DNA of 64,000 bases from contig OW568888.1 in the NCBI GenBank assembly GCA_938743325.2, forward strand, positions 535,170 through 599,169. The letters run 5' to 3'. Below are positions 28,292-39,200 of the stretch, piece by piece. The translations under genes and the position numbers were made by a program. The DNA comes from Pycnococcus provasolii (Eukaryota > Chlorophyta > Pseudoscourfieldiophyceae > Pseudoscourfieldiales > Pycnococcaceae). Numbering within the stretch: position 1 is the first letter of the stretch; every line of letters begins with the position of its first letter. Under the pieces are notes generated by a model. The model searched no databases, was not told the DNA's origin, and saw nothing but the letters and a program-made list of their open reading frames with translations.

Positions 28292-29305
28292 TTACAATTC
28301 CGCCTGCGTAACCCTGAATGGACCAGAGACGCCGGCGGGAGGTGCTTGGCCTGCGTTGTTTTGGCCCCAGCACGCGACACTTCCGTCGCGCCGAAGCGCC
28401 AAAGAGTGGTTGTGAGCCGCAGCGATTGCGACGAAGTCGCCCGGAACGCCGGCGGGAGGGGCCTGGTCAAACCCGTTATATCCCCAGCACGCGATACTGC
28501 CGTCGACTCGTAGCGCCAAAGAGTGCACGGTACCCGCAGCGATTGCGACGAAGTTTCCCGGAACGCCAGCGGGAGGCGCTTGGCCGAAGGTGTTGTCTCC
28601 CCAGCACGCGATACTGCCGTCGACTCGTAGCGCCAAAGAGTGACCACCACCCGCAGCGATTGCGACGAAGTTGCCCGGAACGCCGTCGGGAGGGGCCTGG
28701 CCATGCCCGTTATATCCCCAGCACGCGATACTGCCGTCGACTCGTAGCGCCAAAGAGTGAGTACGACCCGCGGCGATTGCGACGAAGTTGCCCGGAACGC
28801 CGTCGGGAGGGGCCTGGCCGAAGTTGTTATATCCCCAGCACGCGATGCTGCCGTCGGGTCGTAGCGCCAAGGAGTGAAGCCCACCCGCAGCGATTGCAAC
28901 GAAGTTGCCCGGAACGCCAGCGGGAGGGGCCTGGCCGAATCCGTTGATGCCCCAGCACGCGATACTGCCGTCGACTCGTAGTGCCAAAGAGTGACGCGCA
29001 CCCGCAGCGATTGCGACGAAGTCACCCGGAACGCCGGCGGGAGGGGCCTGGCCGCGACCGTTGATGCCCCAGCACGCGACACTGCCGTCGACTCGTATCG
29101 CTAACGAGTGACATTCATGAGATACATGCCACCACCTACCACCTCCTGCGAGCAGTCCAGTTGCCGTTCGCGCGGCTTGTTTCCGCTCCCGCACCTTGTT
29201 TAATCTTCGTTCACGCTGCCACGGCACCCACACGGTGCGCATCACCTTGTACGCGAGCGACTCTTCTGAGGCAGAGCCATTCTCAGATCCAAAGGAGCAC
29301 TCCAT
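28292..29305 (-). CDS. RCC1/BLIP-II-like repeat protein
   Basis: The 337-residue protein has a basic leader ('PWQRERRLNKVRERKQAART') and seven 39-residue repeats of the form HSLALRVDGSIACWGYNxxG, then QAPPxGVPGNFVAIAAG. This is the RCC1-type seven-bladed propeller signature, with the characteristic CWG and GxxHSLAL blocks. Seven blades are exactly one propeller, so the gene can be complete. The 117-bp DNA units are highly similar, indicating repeat homogenisation. RCC1-like propellers bind proteins, and in RCC1 itself chromatin and Ran; the partner here is unknown. It ends directly beside the copied lectin fragment, on the opposite strand. Confidence 0.75.
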   Translation of the reverse strand: MECSFGSENGSASEESLAYKVMRTVWVPWQRERRLNKVRERKQAARTATGLLAGGGRWWHVSHECHSLAIRVDGSVACWGINGRGQAPPAGVPGDFVAIAAGARHSLALRVDGSIACWGINGFGQAPPAGVPGNFVAIAAGGLHSLALRPDGSIACWGYNNFGQAPPDGVPGNFVAIAAGRTHSLALRVDGSIACWGYNGHGQAPPDGVPGNFVAIAAGGGHSLALRVDGSIACWGDNTFGQAPPAGVPGNFVAIAAGTVHSLALRVDGSIACWGYNGFDQAPPAGVPGDFVAIAAAHNHSLALRRDGSVACWGQNNAGQAPPAGVSGPFRVTQAEL

Positions 29306-30899
29306 GAAAGACAGAGAGAGGGGGGGTATTATCCTAAGCCTTAAGCCTCTACGACGTTGCGTGGAACGATGACGGCCTTGGCCTTACCTTAAGACGTGGA
29401 ACGATGATGACGAACGGCCTTAAGTTAAGCCTTACAGTACAGGAATGTCGCACGCCTTAAGAGAGGGAATGACGAATGGGAAGCTGCGCTCATCAAAAAG
29501 CGAAAAAGAACAAACCCCTAAATCAAACCCCGAATAGGAAAACCTTTCCAGCAGATGTGAAGTGGGAACCCTTTCAACCTCATTCGCCTGCCGCCACTAA
29601 AGCTCGCAAGCTAAGGTTAGGTGACCCGACTCCCGCGTCACTCTACGGGACTCCTTGCTGTATTGTTGGTTGGATGAGGGTGAGGATCTCATTCCTAGTT
29701 CTCTGGGAGGAAAAGAAGCGTGTGCTCACATTGGAAATTGGAGGTGTGACTAAATAAAGCAAGAGGAACTGTGGTCTTTGCGGAAGGACTGCAAAGACCC
29801 GTAGAGGACGATGGCGCGAAGAATTGGGAGGCACCACGGATCGTCCGATTCCAGGGAGCGCCATCTCTCAAAAGAGGGAGGCGTAGGAGGAGAGGAGGTC
29901 TCGAATCGTGGAGGAGGATCCTCTGCAGGAGATGTTCGAGGAAGGCATCGAGACACACAGAAGAGGAAGAGAAGGAGGCGGCACACTATCGTAGAACTAA
30001 GTTTAGCCTAACTAAGCTCAGGCGACAGCAGGTTGGAGGGTGATTGATGATGCGTCGACGCCCGCCTCGTAAATTTTTCGTCTATCGTAACCTTAGCTCG
30101 AGCCTCTGGACACCGCGCCTGTTCTCAAGAAAGAAGAGTGACGAAAGCCTCTTGAAAGAAGGGTGAAGAGTGACACACCTCTTCATAGACTTCCCTAGGG
30201 AGTGGTTCTCCTCCTCAGGGACCCCAAAGAGAGAGAAGAAAGAGCGCGAGTCACTCTTTCCCGTAGTACAGTAATGTACACTCGAGTCTACTTAAGGCTT
30301 CGTTTAGTGACTTACTTCAAGTGGTTGTTCGTCTAAACTGTTACTGTACTGTACCTCTAAATAAATAGAGACCTCTACGATAGAGACCTTAAGTGTAGAT
30401 ATCTATATCTATATCTCACTCACTTCGAGTCTTGCTTTTTGCTTTTTGTGTTTTTTATTTTAAAATACCTTAAGCAAACTTCTTCCAGCAAAGCAAACTT
30501 CTTCATTCCATTCCAGCAAGCAAACTCGTTTTGAACTTCAGTCGACTCGTCATCCATCTCATTTTTATTTTATTTTTCTTTTCAACACCTGGCCGCACTT
30601 TTTGGCACTTGTTTGTTTGGTTTGTTTTTTCACAGACAGACAGACTTCTCTTCCGTCTTCAAGAAAGACATATTGGTACCTTAGCATAGCTGCTGCTTTG
30701 GCTTTTGGCTCTGACTGTCTGAGCTTTTCCTGGAACGTCTTCTTGTCTTTTTTTTCAAACATACAGAACAGAACTCTGCACTCTCATCTTCATCTTTCTA
30801 AGGCCTCACTCAGTCTCTAAGCTAATTTTTTCCCTTTCTCTTGAGCGAGTTAAGAATACTTCTTCCTTCTTCATTCAAGGGCGCGGTTCTGAGATTAGG
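29306..30899. other. Long AT-richer intergenic region, no gene seen
   Basis: About 1.6 kb with no family resemblance in any frame. It is enriched for CTTAAG/CCTTAAGG palindromes (near 29338, 29390, 29420, 29455, 30291, 30387 and 30467). From 30350 it becomes T-rich with TATATCTATATCTATATC near 30400, which would suit a promoter for the plus-strand frame at 30900. Confidence 0.5.
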
Positions 30900-31084
30900 A
30901 TGATGAATACAACAACGCAAGAACCTGAACAACAACCTCCCCAGCAAAACAACTCGCCTGAGCTCGGACTCCTCCTCCTCGAAGAAGAAGAAGAGGAACT
31001 CGAGGCACTCGAAGAACTCGAAGCACCCGAAGAAGCCGCTGCCGAAGCCGAAGAAAAACAGGAAAACACTCTCCCCTCCTCCCC
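30900..31084 (+). pseudogene. Acidic N-terminal coding piece, cut by insertion of a copied fragment
   Basis: ATG 30900 opens 'MMNTTTQEPEQQPPQQNNSP' and a Glu/Leu-rich acidic stretch. At about 31082 it meets the copied surface-protein fragment in the wrong frame, so the natural reading is lost and a stop follows at 31172. It may once have been the first exon of the FG-motif protein that resumes at about 31456, whose composition (Gln/Asn, acidic) is similar. That link is inference. Confidence 0.4.
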
Positions 31085-31455
31085 AAGGGCACGTTCTCCT
31101 ACGGCTTCGAGGTGTACGGCACGAGCCCGAGCGGACCTAGCGAGGGATGCTTTGCCATGGGCATGGACATGATCTCGGTGGATGTGATGTCGAACCACGC
31201 TGGTGGATACTGCGGAACTTTCAACGACGCGCACGTGTTCACGTACACGCCCACGCACGTCGGCCCCGCCGACTTCAAGCTGATGCTTGGCGACAGCGTG
31301 GTGATGGAGCACGTCGTGAATGTCAAGCCTGCGGCGCCGAGCCTGGCGAATTTCTCGTACGACTGCCCCACGGATGTCGAGGCTGGTGCCGAGGTGCACG
31401 TGGGAGTGAGCGTCAAGGATGAGGTTGGCGAGAACATGGTTACCTGGCTCGGAGC
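31080..31455 (+). pseudogene. Copied piece of the filamin-like surface-protein region
   Basis: The sequence from AAGGGCACGTTCTCCTACG to about 31250 is the reverse complement of about 24190-24390, essentially unchanged, and encodes 'FSYGFEVYGTSPSGPSEGCF' and 'VMSNHAGGYCGTFNDAHVFT'. Here it continues past the point where the other copy is cut, with 'HVGPADFKLMLGDSVVMEHV' and 'EVHVGVSVKDEVGENMVTW' (another Ig-like strand set), to about 31455. CAAGGGC is shared at the left junction. Confidence 0.75.
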
Positions 31456-32239
31456 GGACCACGGCATCCATCACCATGTTCACTCCACGCAGTTGTCGCC
31501 GGGAGGAGGAGGAGGCGGGAACCAGCAGCAGATGTACTCTCCGTCGATGATGCAGCAGCAGCATAATAATAATAACAATCATGTCGTCTTTGGGACTCCT
31601 CAGCAGCACCATTCTTCCTATTCCCACTTTTCTCAAATCCAACCAGACAGTCAGATGATGATGCAACAGCCCATGGCGATGCCGATGCCAATGCCGATGG
31701 CGATGCAGCAACAACACCTGCAAACGAACACGGACGACTTTGGAGACTTCGAGGACGCCGAGCGCACCGTTCAGGCGAAGCAAAAGGCGCAAGCGGATGC
31801 AGTGTTTGGCGCGCTCGCGACCGAGGCTCTTGGCAAGCCAGCTACAAATGACTCGGCAGGAACAGGGACGGCGAGTACGACACTACCTTCGTTCGACGAC
31901 TACTATGCAAGCCTTAAGGTGTCGCAGCAGCCAAAGCAACAAAATCTTGCATCCGCTAAGGTTGACGACGACGACGATTTCGGCGCATTCAACGACGCCG
32001 GCAGTACGCTCACTCCAGTGCACGGCGTAGGGGTTGCACCGCTCTCAGAAGACCTTTTTGATCGAGGTTTGCGAGCCTTGCGCAAGGAAAGGAGGGCGAA
32101 GGCGTGCTCGCGACGCATACGTTTACCACCTGCACGGCACAGTTCAACTGCCGGATCAGTTCAACGTGTGGCACCCCCTCGCACGCTGCTTGCACCGGCG
32201 GGTCCTTCTAGGAAGTGCGGGACGAAGAGAAGGCTTTGA
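31456..32239 (+). CDS. Gln-rich protein with AP-1 gamma-ear binding motifs (synergin/aftiphilin-like), partial
   Basis: This is the downstream part of a frame open from 31112. It has Gln/Met/Pro low-complexity sequence, then two acidic-phenylalanine motifs, 'TDDFGDFEDAE' (about 31732) and 'DDDDFGAFNDA' (about 31966). Motifs of this kind (DFGxF/W) bind the gamma-adaptin ear of AP-1 or GGA in gamma-synergin, aftiphilin and epsinR, which act in clathrin-coated vesicle traffic. A helical 'SFDDYYASLKV' lies between. After about 32040 the frame becomes Arg-rich, with no resemblance, and overlaps the 5' region of the TTLL gene. The 5' end is replaced by the copied fragment, so this is at best a partial gene. 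Confidence 0.45.
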
Positions 32240-32393
32240 ATCTCCATCCAACCTCCTCTCCAACCACGTCCTCCGGTCAACCCTCCCCTTCCCTTCCCTC
32301 CCCTCCCCTTCCCTCCCCTTTCCAAACTACACACCCCAGCTGCCAGTCGTCGCGCCTGCACCACAACGGCTGGAAACTTGCACTCGCGGCAAC

Positions 32394-34259
32394 ATGGATG
32401 ACACCGCGGGCGTGCTGCCTGCGAGGGACAACGCGCCAAGGATGGTGAGGTATGGCGACGTCAAGGATGGCGTCGTGAGCGCTCCCAGGCTGGTGCGCAA
32501 GGTGTTCGCTGAGAGAGGCTGGCACGAGTTCCCAAGCACGCAGGTGGCAACGAGCGGCAGTCTGCCGTCGAGGTACGCGGAGTCAGCAACCTCCAATACG
32601 AGCTGGAGCCTGTACTGGAAGTCGGGCAGATTCACCGTGCAGGAATACAAAAACTGGACGGGCAGTCAGCGTATGAACCACTTCCCGGGCAGCGGCATCG
32701 TCTGCCAGAAGGACAGCCTCGCGAGATTCATGAAGCGGTGCCGAGCGACGTACGGGCAGGTGTACAACTTCATACCGTCGTCTTTCATATTGCCAACCGA
32801 GTACACCAAGTTCTTGGAGGAGTACGCGCGTGCCCAGGATTTGCACGGCCGGCACGCCGTGCTTTGGATCTGCAAGCCGAGCAGCCTAAGTCGTGGCCGC
32901 AAGATCTTTCTCATCCGAGACATCGCACACCTCGTCTACGATCAGCAGTACGTCGTTCAGCGATATGTCGAGAGGCCGTTGCTGATTGGCAACTACAAGT
33001 TTGACCTTCGCCTTTACGTACTTCTGCTGAGCGTGCATCCGCTAGCCATATACGTTTCCACCGAAGGCCTTGCACGGTTCAGCACGGAGCAGTACAGCGA
33101 CAAGGACACCGACGTGCTTGCTGACACGGACAACCTGTTCGCACACCTGACAAACTCCAGCATCAACAAGCACAACACCGTTGCATGGAATGCAGACAAG
33201 GATACGGTGGGCCACGGCGCGAAGTGGACTCTCACCATGCTGCGTGAACACTTTGCACGCAACGGCTTGGACTGGATGACGATGTGGGAGAAAATACGCG
33301 CTTTAATCGTGCTCACGCTGCTGCCTCTGCCCGGGCACGTCCCTCGCACAGCCAGCCCGGCATGCTTCGAGCTGCTCGGTTTCGATGTGATGATTGACGC
33401 CGACCTGCGACCGTGGCTGATCGAGGTGAACACGAGCCCGGCTCTCAGCTGCGACTGCCACGAGGATGCTCTCGTGAAAGAGGGGCTGCTGCACGACGTC
33501 GTCGATGCGGCGGAAACCGACCCATTCGTCGAGGCGGCGAGACAAGAGGCTGTGCAAGATGCCAAGGCGATGGATGGCATACCTCACTCGAGGAGGCAAC
33601 CATCATCGAGACCTGGAACAACGCCGTCGTCAACCAGGGCCGCAGCATCGACGGCGCCGTCATCGTCGTTGTCGTCGCCGTCGAGTGCAAAGGTGACAAG
33701 GGCAGGAAGTGCAGCTGACGAGATGCTCGACAGCATGCGCCAACGCGCTGCGAGTGCGAGAGTCGTGGCACGCGAAGTTGGCACGTCCAACGTTAGCATG
33801 CGCGTCGCTGCACGCGCGCAGATGCAAGTTCGAGCGTCATCCGCCGCGTCGAGAGGGAAAACTGCATCTGGCCTGCCACCGCGAGCAACTGTACCGGGAG
33901 GTTCGCTCACGCGTTCATCAACGGCAAGGCCTGCGACGAAGCGAGACCAACTGTCGTCAACCATCACCATGCCCCGTCGCCTCTCCACGGCCAAAACCAA
34001 CATGCTAAATTATACGCGCAAGCTTCGTCGGAATGTTGGAAATCTCGAGCTGATTTTTCCATTCAACGCAGCGACCGAAGAGCTCGGCACAGATCTAGGC
34101 CTCCTCAGCAGCGGCGGCGCATCGACGATTGGGGGTGGTGAGCCGGTTGATGTGCTGAAGCAGCTTGTTGCCGAGGTGCGAAGTCAGTGGGCAAATCCTG
34201 CGAGCGGTGACAAGAAGCTGAAGAGAGCAGCTTCTTCTCGTGCTCAAACGGAAATGTAA
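32394..34259 (+). CDS. Tubulin-tyrosine-ligase-like (TTLL) amino-acid ligase
   Basis: The 621-residue protein has a full TTL domain in about residues 60-370 and a Ser/Ala/Arg-rich tail. Visible family blocks: 'LWICKPSSLSRGRKIFLI' (about 155; ATP-grasp lysine and P-S-SRG), 'YVVQRYVERPLLI', 'NYKFDLRLYVLL' (about 200), 'FAHLTNSSINKHN' (about 248), 'CFELLGFDVMID' (about 323) and 'PWLIEVNTSPAL' (about 340; metal-binding E and N). The family adds glutamate, glycine or tyrosine to tubulin tails; the layout is nearest TTLL2-type polyglutamylases. I chose ATG 32394, about 60 residues before the domain; the upstream open codons are a CCCTTC repeat. It converges with the ketopantoate-reductase gene, with 56 bp between the stops. 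No break is seen. Confidence 0.9.
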   Translation: MDDTAGVLPARDNAPRMVRYGDVKDGVVSAPRLVRKVFAERGWHEFPSTQVATSGSLPSRYAESATSNTSWSLYWKSGRFTVQEYKNWTGSQRMNHFPGSGIVCQKDSLARFMKRCRATYGQVYNFIPSSFILPTEYTKFLEEYARAQDLHGRHAVLWICKPSSLSRGRKIFLIRDIAHLVYDQQYVVQRYVERPLLIGNYKFDLRLYVLLLSVHPLAIYVSTEGLARFSTEQYSDKDTDVLADTDNLFAHLTNSSINKHNTVAWNADKDTVGHGAKWTLTMLREHFARNGLDWMTMWEKIRALIVLTLLPLPGHVPRTASPACFELLGFDVMIDADLRPWLIEVNTSPALSCDCHEDALVKEGLLHDVVDAAETDPFVEAARQEAVQDAKAMDGIPHSRRQPSSRPGTTPSSTRAAASTAPSSSLSSPSSAKVTRAGSAADEMLDSMRQRAASARVVAREVGTSNVSMRVAARAQMQVRASSAASRGKTASGLPPRATVPGGSLTRSSTARPATKRDQLSSTITMPRRLSTAKTNMLNYTRKLRRNVGNLELIFPFNAATEELGTDLGLLSSGGASTIGGGEPVDVLKQLVAEVRSQWANPASGDKKLKRAASSRAQTEM

Positions 34260-34315
34260 AACTTAAAATAATAAATAGAGATGATTTTTATTGCACAACA
34301 TACAAAACATATTTA

Positions 34316-35410
34316 CTACAAATAGCACACCGCGTCGCCGCGCAATTGTGTGAGCACAGCCAAAGTTGTCATCCTTGGCGTATCCACCTTAAGCACTTGA
34401 GCGAGCTCAATGAGAGCGTTCAGAATGTCGATCTCCATCGGCCGCTTTCGGATGAGGTCTTGCAGTGTGCTCGGTCGAACTGGGTGCTTCGTGTCGCTCA
34501 TTTTGAGGCGATCTTCAGGACTCATCATCGACACGCCGCAAGCCTGACCGACGGCGCGTGCCTCTGCCATGACATCGCCAGCCAACTTACGAGACACCGC
34601 CGTGCTACTCAGTACTCCCATATCGCAAAGCGTGAGAGCAGAAATGAAGTTGTACGACACGTTCCCCATCAACTTGTTGAACATGACTGTCCAAAGTTCG
34701 GCTGGCGTTTCGATGAGAAGGGCGTCCAAGTTTGCGACGCACAGAACGTGAACTAGCTCTCGTGCTTTGGACATCAGGTGCGCATCTTTCGTCGGCGCGC
34801 CAATGTGTATCCGCTCTCTCGCGTTGCCGTGCATCGTTCTCTTCACAACCAGTGCAACGTCACTGCTGCTAGAGGAGTCGTCGTCACCCACAATCTCACC
34901 GCAAACGAAAAGTGCACACCCAAGGCAACTTGACACGGGGACAGCATCTGCGAGCGCGCCGCTCGGGTCGACGCTCGTCAACTTGTGACCCCTGACGGCG
35001 TCGCTGATATCTTCGGATTGTGGGAAGAAGAAAGGCACGCCATTCTGAGCAAACAAGAAGGTGGTTTTGCAGTCGTTTGCCGCTAGCGCTTTGAGGCTTG
35101 GCGCGAGCGCAGGCAGCTGGTGTAACTTGCATGCAACGATAACGAAGTCGAAAACTTCCTCGCAAACTTCGTCCACGCTTGCGACGACACGCACATCCTT
35201 CGGATGAAGCGCCTTTACTTGCGTCGTGCCGTCTGCATCGACGACAGACAAGCCGGCTTTTGCGATGCGTTCGCGCGACGCTTGCGACCGTACGACGAGC
35301 GTTAGGTTGGCGACGCTTCCCAGACGAGCGGCAATGAGCGCGCCAACAGCGCCGACGCCGACGACGAGAAAGCGCCATGACAGCGGCGGCTCATCGTCGG
35401 AGAGAATCAT
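34316..35410 (-). CDS. 2-dehydropantoate 2-reductase (ketopantoate reductase, ApbA/PanE family)
   Basis: The 364-residue protein is of typical family length. The N-terminal Rossmann fold begins 'RFLVVGVGAVGALIAARLG' (NADPH motif GxGxxG, residues 18-23). 'VIVACKLHQLPAL' carries the conserved Lys after the nucleotide domain, and 'TTFLFAQNGVPF' is the conserved Q-NG block. The C-terminal helical domain has the catalytic-lysine region 'VMFNKLMGNVSYN' (about 245), 'VMAEARAVGQACGV' and 'RPMEIDILNALIELA'. The enzyme reduces 2-dehydropantoate to pantoate in the pantothenate/CoA pathway. An insert of about 25 residues around 'DDDSSSSSD' sits on the surface between strands. The frame is complete and uninterrupted, suggesting a working gene. 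Confidence 0.9.
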   Translation of the reverse strand: MILSDDEPPLSWRFLVVGVGAVGALIAARLGSVANLTLVVRSQASRERIAKAGLSVVDADGTTQVKALHPKDVRVVASVDEVCEEVFDFVIVACKLHQLPALAPSLKALAANDCKTTFLFAQNGVPFFFPQSEDISDAVRGHKLTSVDPSGALADAVPVSSCLGCALFVCGEIVGDDDSSSSSDVALVVKRTMHGNARERIHIGAPTKDAHLMSKARELVHVLCVANLDALLIETPAELWTVMFNKLMGNVSYNFISALTLCDMGVLSSTAVSRKLAGDVMAEARAVGQACGVSMMSPEDRLKMSDTKHPVRPSTLQDLIRKRPMEIDILNALIELAQVLKVDTPRMTTLAVLTQLRGDAVCYL

Positions 35411-36224
35411 TATCTCTCTATGATGTGTAACTCAACCACCACCTCTGTGAAACCAAAATTCCTTGAAAGAAAGTGATTTCGCTCGGACTTGCATCCCTCT
35501 CTTCAAGGTGGTATCGTTTTGACCACCTTAGTGATGCAGAATGTTGGTCCAGAAACAGGTGAATTAAGATTCTACGGGGCATATTGGCCTTACTGATAAA
35601 GAGCGGTAATAGGAGGTTTCCCGAGGGAAACTCACGCGGCCTCGCCTAACTCTTATGGAGGGAAATACCACCCCCAAGGAGAGGACTTACAGCCACCTAC
35701 GCCCCTACTCATAGCAGTTCTCCGCTTGAGGGCGGATGCCGTCAAGGCGGCATCTCACCCCCCGACCTTGCACGAAGACTTGCAAGCTAACAACGAGTCA
35801 ACGACCGACAGACCTTCTCGACAGACCGACGGACCGACAACCATTCTTGTGTGCCGGCAACATGTCTCTGCCTCAAGCACATGGCGCGCCCTCGTGGCCG
35901 CCAACCCGCCCTACTGGCCGTTACATGGCTTGACAGTTTCGCGAAGCGTGCTGTCAGCCGGCCGAAGGGTCACTCCTTATGGAAGTGGCCCGGCGGGTGT
36001 GCTTGGGGCGGGTCGACATGGCGCTCTCCCACACCTCCTTGCCACCACCGCCACCACCATCCCACAATCTCACCAGGAGCAGCACTCCACCACTTCCTCC
36101 TCCGAGGTCGAACGCGGCTGCCACCACCACCACCACCATTCTACCACCAGACTCACCTCCTCCACCACCCTCCCACCAACCGCACCGCTGCCAGCACCAC
36201 CTCCTTCTCCTCCACCGCCACTGC
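35411..36224. other. Intergenic region, no gene seen
   Basis: It holds the upstream region of the ketopantoate-reductase gene, then from about 35990 a CCACCACCA-rich low-complexity stretch. Open frames here encode only His/Pro/Ser/Thr runs. Confidence 0.5.
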
Positions 36225-39200
36225 GGTACGTGCCGAAACAGAACGCCAAGGGTTCGCTGCACGGAGAGCCGTACGACACTTTCGCGTACATGGTGCGCGA
36301 TGCGATGAGTGTGTCGACCGAATCTGCCGTGAGCGTTTACGCGCTCGACACGGGCCTCACGCAGCCGGTGGCTGGTGGATCGGGATACGCGCTCATGTTC
36401 GACATGTTGCAATGACGATGCGGCGACGCTTGGGTTGCTTGGAAACCTTATTCCCGCGCTCGGCGGCGAGTTTTCACTTGCCGCGCAGGTCACGGCGATG
36501 CTGTGCACGACGTCCTTTCCGTTGAGCATTGGTTCAAGGCGCAGATGATTGTGTCGTCCGCGTCAATTTCGGAGCGCACGCTGATCGACTTGGCTCCATT
36601 TTCGTCGAGCTTTTGTGCCTCGCCGTCGGCAGGCAGCTACGTTGCGTCAACCTCGATGTACTTCAACGATGGTGTGTGGCACTAAGCAAGCATGTCAGTA
36701 CAGCGGTACCCACATTTGCGTTGATGTGGATGCGACGGTTCGCGCTTGCGTGCACGCTCCCGGGGTGGAGGCGGTGGCCAGCTCTACCGTTGTGCTCGGT
36801 GCAACCGCGAAGTCTACGGGATACTTCAAGGGACAGGTCGACGAGGTGTCGTTCTGGTGCTACGCTCGCACGCGCGCTGAGGTGGAGAGCGACATGATCG
36901 TTCCCATATCTGACTGCAACATGCTCTGGGCGTCGACGTTCTACGCCAATGGCACGATGTACCCCCAGACCCGTATGGCATTCATTGATAAGCCACCCAC
37001 CGCGTACTTCGCATTCAACGAGGGACTTGGAGGCGAGGTGTCGACGTTCACGTGCCCAGTCGCTTATGTTGATGCGTTCCTCTCGATCGACGAGAGCGGC
37101 CGTCTGGCTCTCGATTCGTCGGATGAGCCCACATTTGGCTTCACGCCAATTGTGCCTCAAACCGCCTCAGGTGAGACCGTAACTGGATCTCTCGGCCTGA
37201 ACGGTGCGGCGGGCAGTTCGCCCGAATTCATTCCGAGCAGCGTTCCAGTGCTTGACGACCTCGAGGATGCCCTTACATTTCACTGCGGCTCGTCGACGAA
37301 GGTCTCGTCGAAGGAGAACTTCAACGATGGACTGTGGCACTTCGTCTCGGCGTCGTGCAACAGCTCGTTTGCTGAGTTGATGGTGGACGGTAAGAGCTAC
37401 GGAACGAGGGCGACGCAGCATTTCCCCGAGAGCACGGAGACGTGCGGTGACTACGAGCAGACGGGAGCAATTTTTAGTAGAGAAAGCCCAAGCCAATCTT
37501 CATGCCCCAATCTCATGAAGGGAGGATTCTGCGAGCACGCATCGTTTGGCCCGCTGATTCGAGGTTTGTGCTCCATGTCTTGCGGAATGTGTGGCAAGTA
37601 CTACGACGACAAGGATGATGTGGTGGCAGTGTGGGTTACACAGAACAACCCGAACGCTCCCAAGTCGTGCGTCGGAGCGGTTGGAACGTCGTTTGCGGCA
37701 GACTCGATCTTTTTGTAAGCCTGCCCCGAGACTCTCAACCCGATCAAGGGGCCGATTGCTCTCGGCAACGTTGCGACAAAGACAGCGTCTGGCAACTACA
37801 CCGCGGGAAGCTCGTACGGTTTCCAGGGCGAGATTGTTGAGCTCGTCATCCGAACAGGTCATACCGCTGCCGAGTTCAGCGACACGCTCTACAGCAAGAA
37901 GGCGCCTTTGGATGTCGTGATGAAGGATCTGTTTTTGGCACTTCCGCATGAACGAGCCTGATGGCATCTCGCTGACGAACGACGCCCCCGCGTTGGATCT
38001 CATGCTCGTGCCCAACTGTGCAGTACTTGGCGCACTGACGGCGCCATTACGACAACACCGACGCGAACGCCATCGACTTGTGTTTGACTTTGGTAACATT
38101 GTTCACACGCTCGAGAGCACGGCTAAGTCAGTGAAGCTCACTGGACTCTCCGAAGCACGGCAAGATCGCGCACGGTGGCAAGACGGTGCACTCGACGACG
38201 GAGGTTGCTCGCGGCAATCTCACCACCCACCCTTAGCGTCGAGTACATTCCGAACGCCCACTACAGCGGCTCTGACTCGTTCACGCACGCGATTGTATTG
38301 CTGAGGACGGCGTTGCCGAGAGCATTGACATGGACACCTCCGCGACTCTTGCCGCGATTGAAGACGAGGAGGTCGTGGTTGGCGGTGCTGGCGCGTACGT
38401 GGACATGGACGAGCTGAAGATTAGCGGTGTGGGAACTTCCTTGCGAGGCTACTACACGATGAACGAAAAGTCGGGCAGCGCGCTAAGCAACGAGATTGCG
38501 AGCGTCCCAAGCCTTGCGGCGCACCGCCACATTGTCGTGCCCGAGTCGGCGCCGGCTGGCGGTGCAGTCGGCGTGAACGGAACGTTGGCACCCGAGCGTG
38601 TTACCTCGACGCTGACGCTCCCCGAAAAGAAGGTGACCATGGTGGAGGACAGCTCGGCTGCCATCAAGCTGAATGGCTACGCGTCCGACCACGTCGACAC
38701 ACCGATCATGGTGATTGATGTGCTTCCGAACGTTGGTAAGCTGCACTACACGTCAGTCGTGGGAAAGAGTCACGCTTCCCAGCGGGATTGGCATTGTGCA
38801 CTACACTCCGGCGGCTAACGGCCACAGCGCATCGCATCGCCCGGGGCGACGTACGCAACGTTCTCGTACGCGAACGAGCCACTCGGTGGTTGCGTGCGTG
38901 ACTTCATTTTCTGCATCGGGTTGCAATTGTCGTTGACGCGCTGCCGGACGTTCCTGCGATGAAGCACCCGGGGCACATCAGCATTCTCGAGAATGAGGTT
39001 GCTAAGTTCTGCTTGGCTGGCCTTTGGGTCGACCATGAAATCGAAAGAACTCACGTACATTGTCACGGCGCTTCCGCTGCACGGAACGCTGTAGCTCAAC
39101 GTGGCGTTGAGCTCACGAGCCCTGGCGAGGTGATCCCCGCCCCTTACGAGATGAAGTACGATCCGCCTCTCAACGTTCACGCCATGCCGTTCGACACGCT

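Noticed and set aside
29306-30899. Regulatory meaning for the clustered CTTAAG palindromes
   Set aside because: CTTAAG also appears scattered elsewhere in the window (for example at 198 and 10555). No spacing rule is visible.
30875-31792. Minus-strand 305-codon frame over the copied fragment
   Set aside because: It is the shadow of the plus-strand LamG/filamin-like copy and of Gln-rich repeats; the plus frame has the recognisable motifs.
37440-37600. A stand-alone ShK-type peptide gene
   Set aside because: The six-cysteine motif is embedded in a decayed multi-domain surface protein next to LamG modules. Such domains are common in large extracellular proteins and there is no signal peptide.
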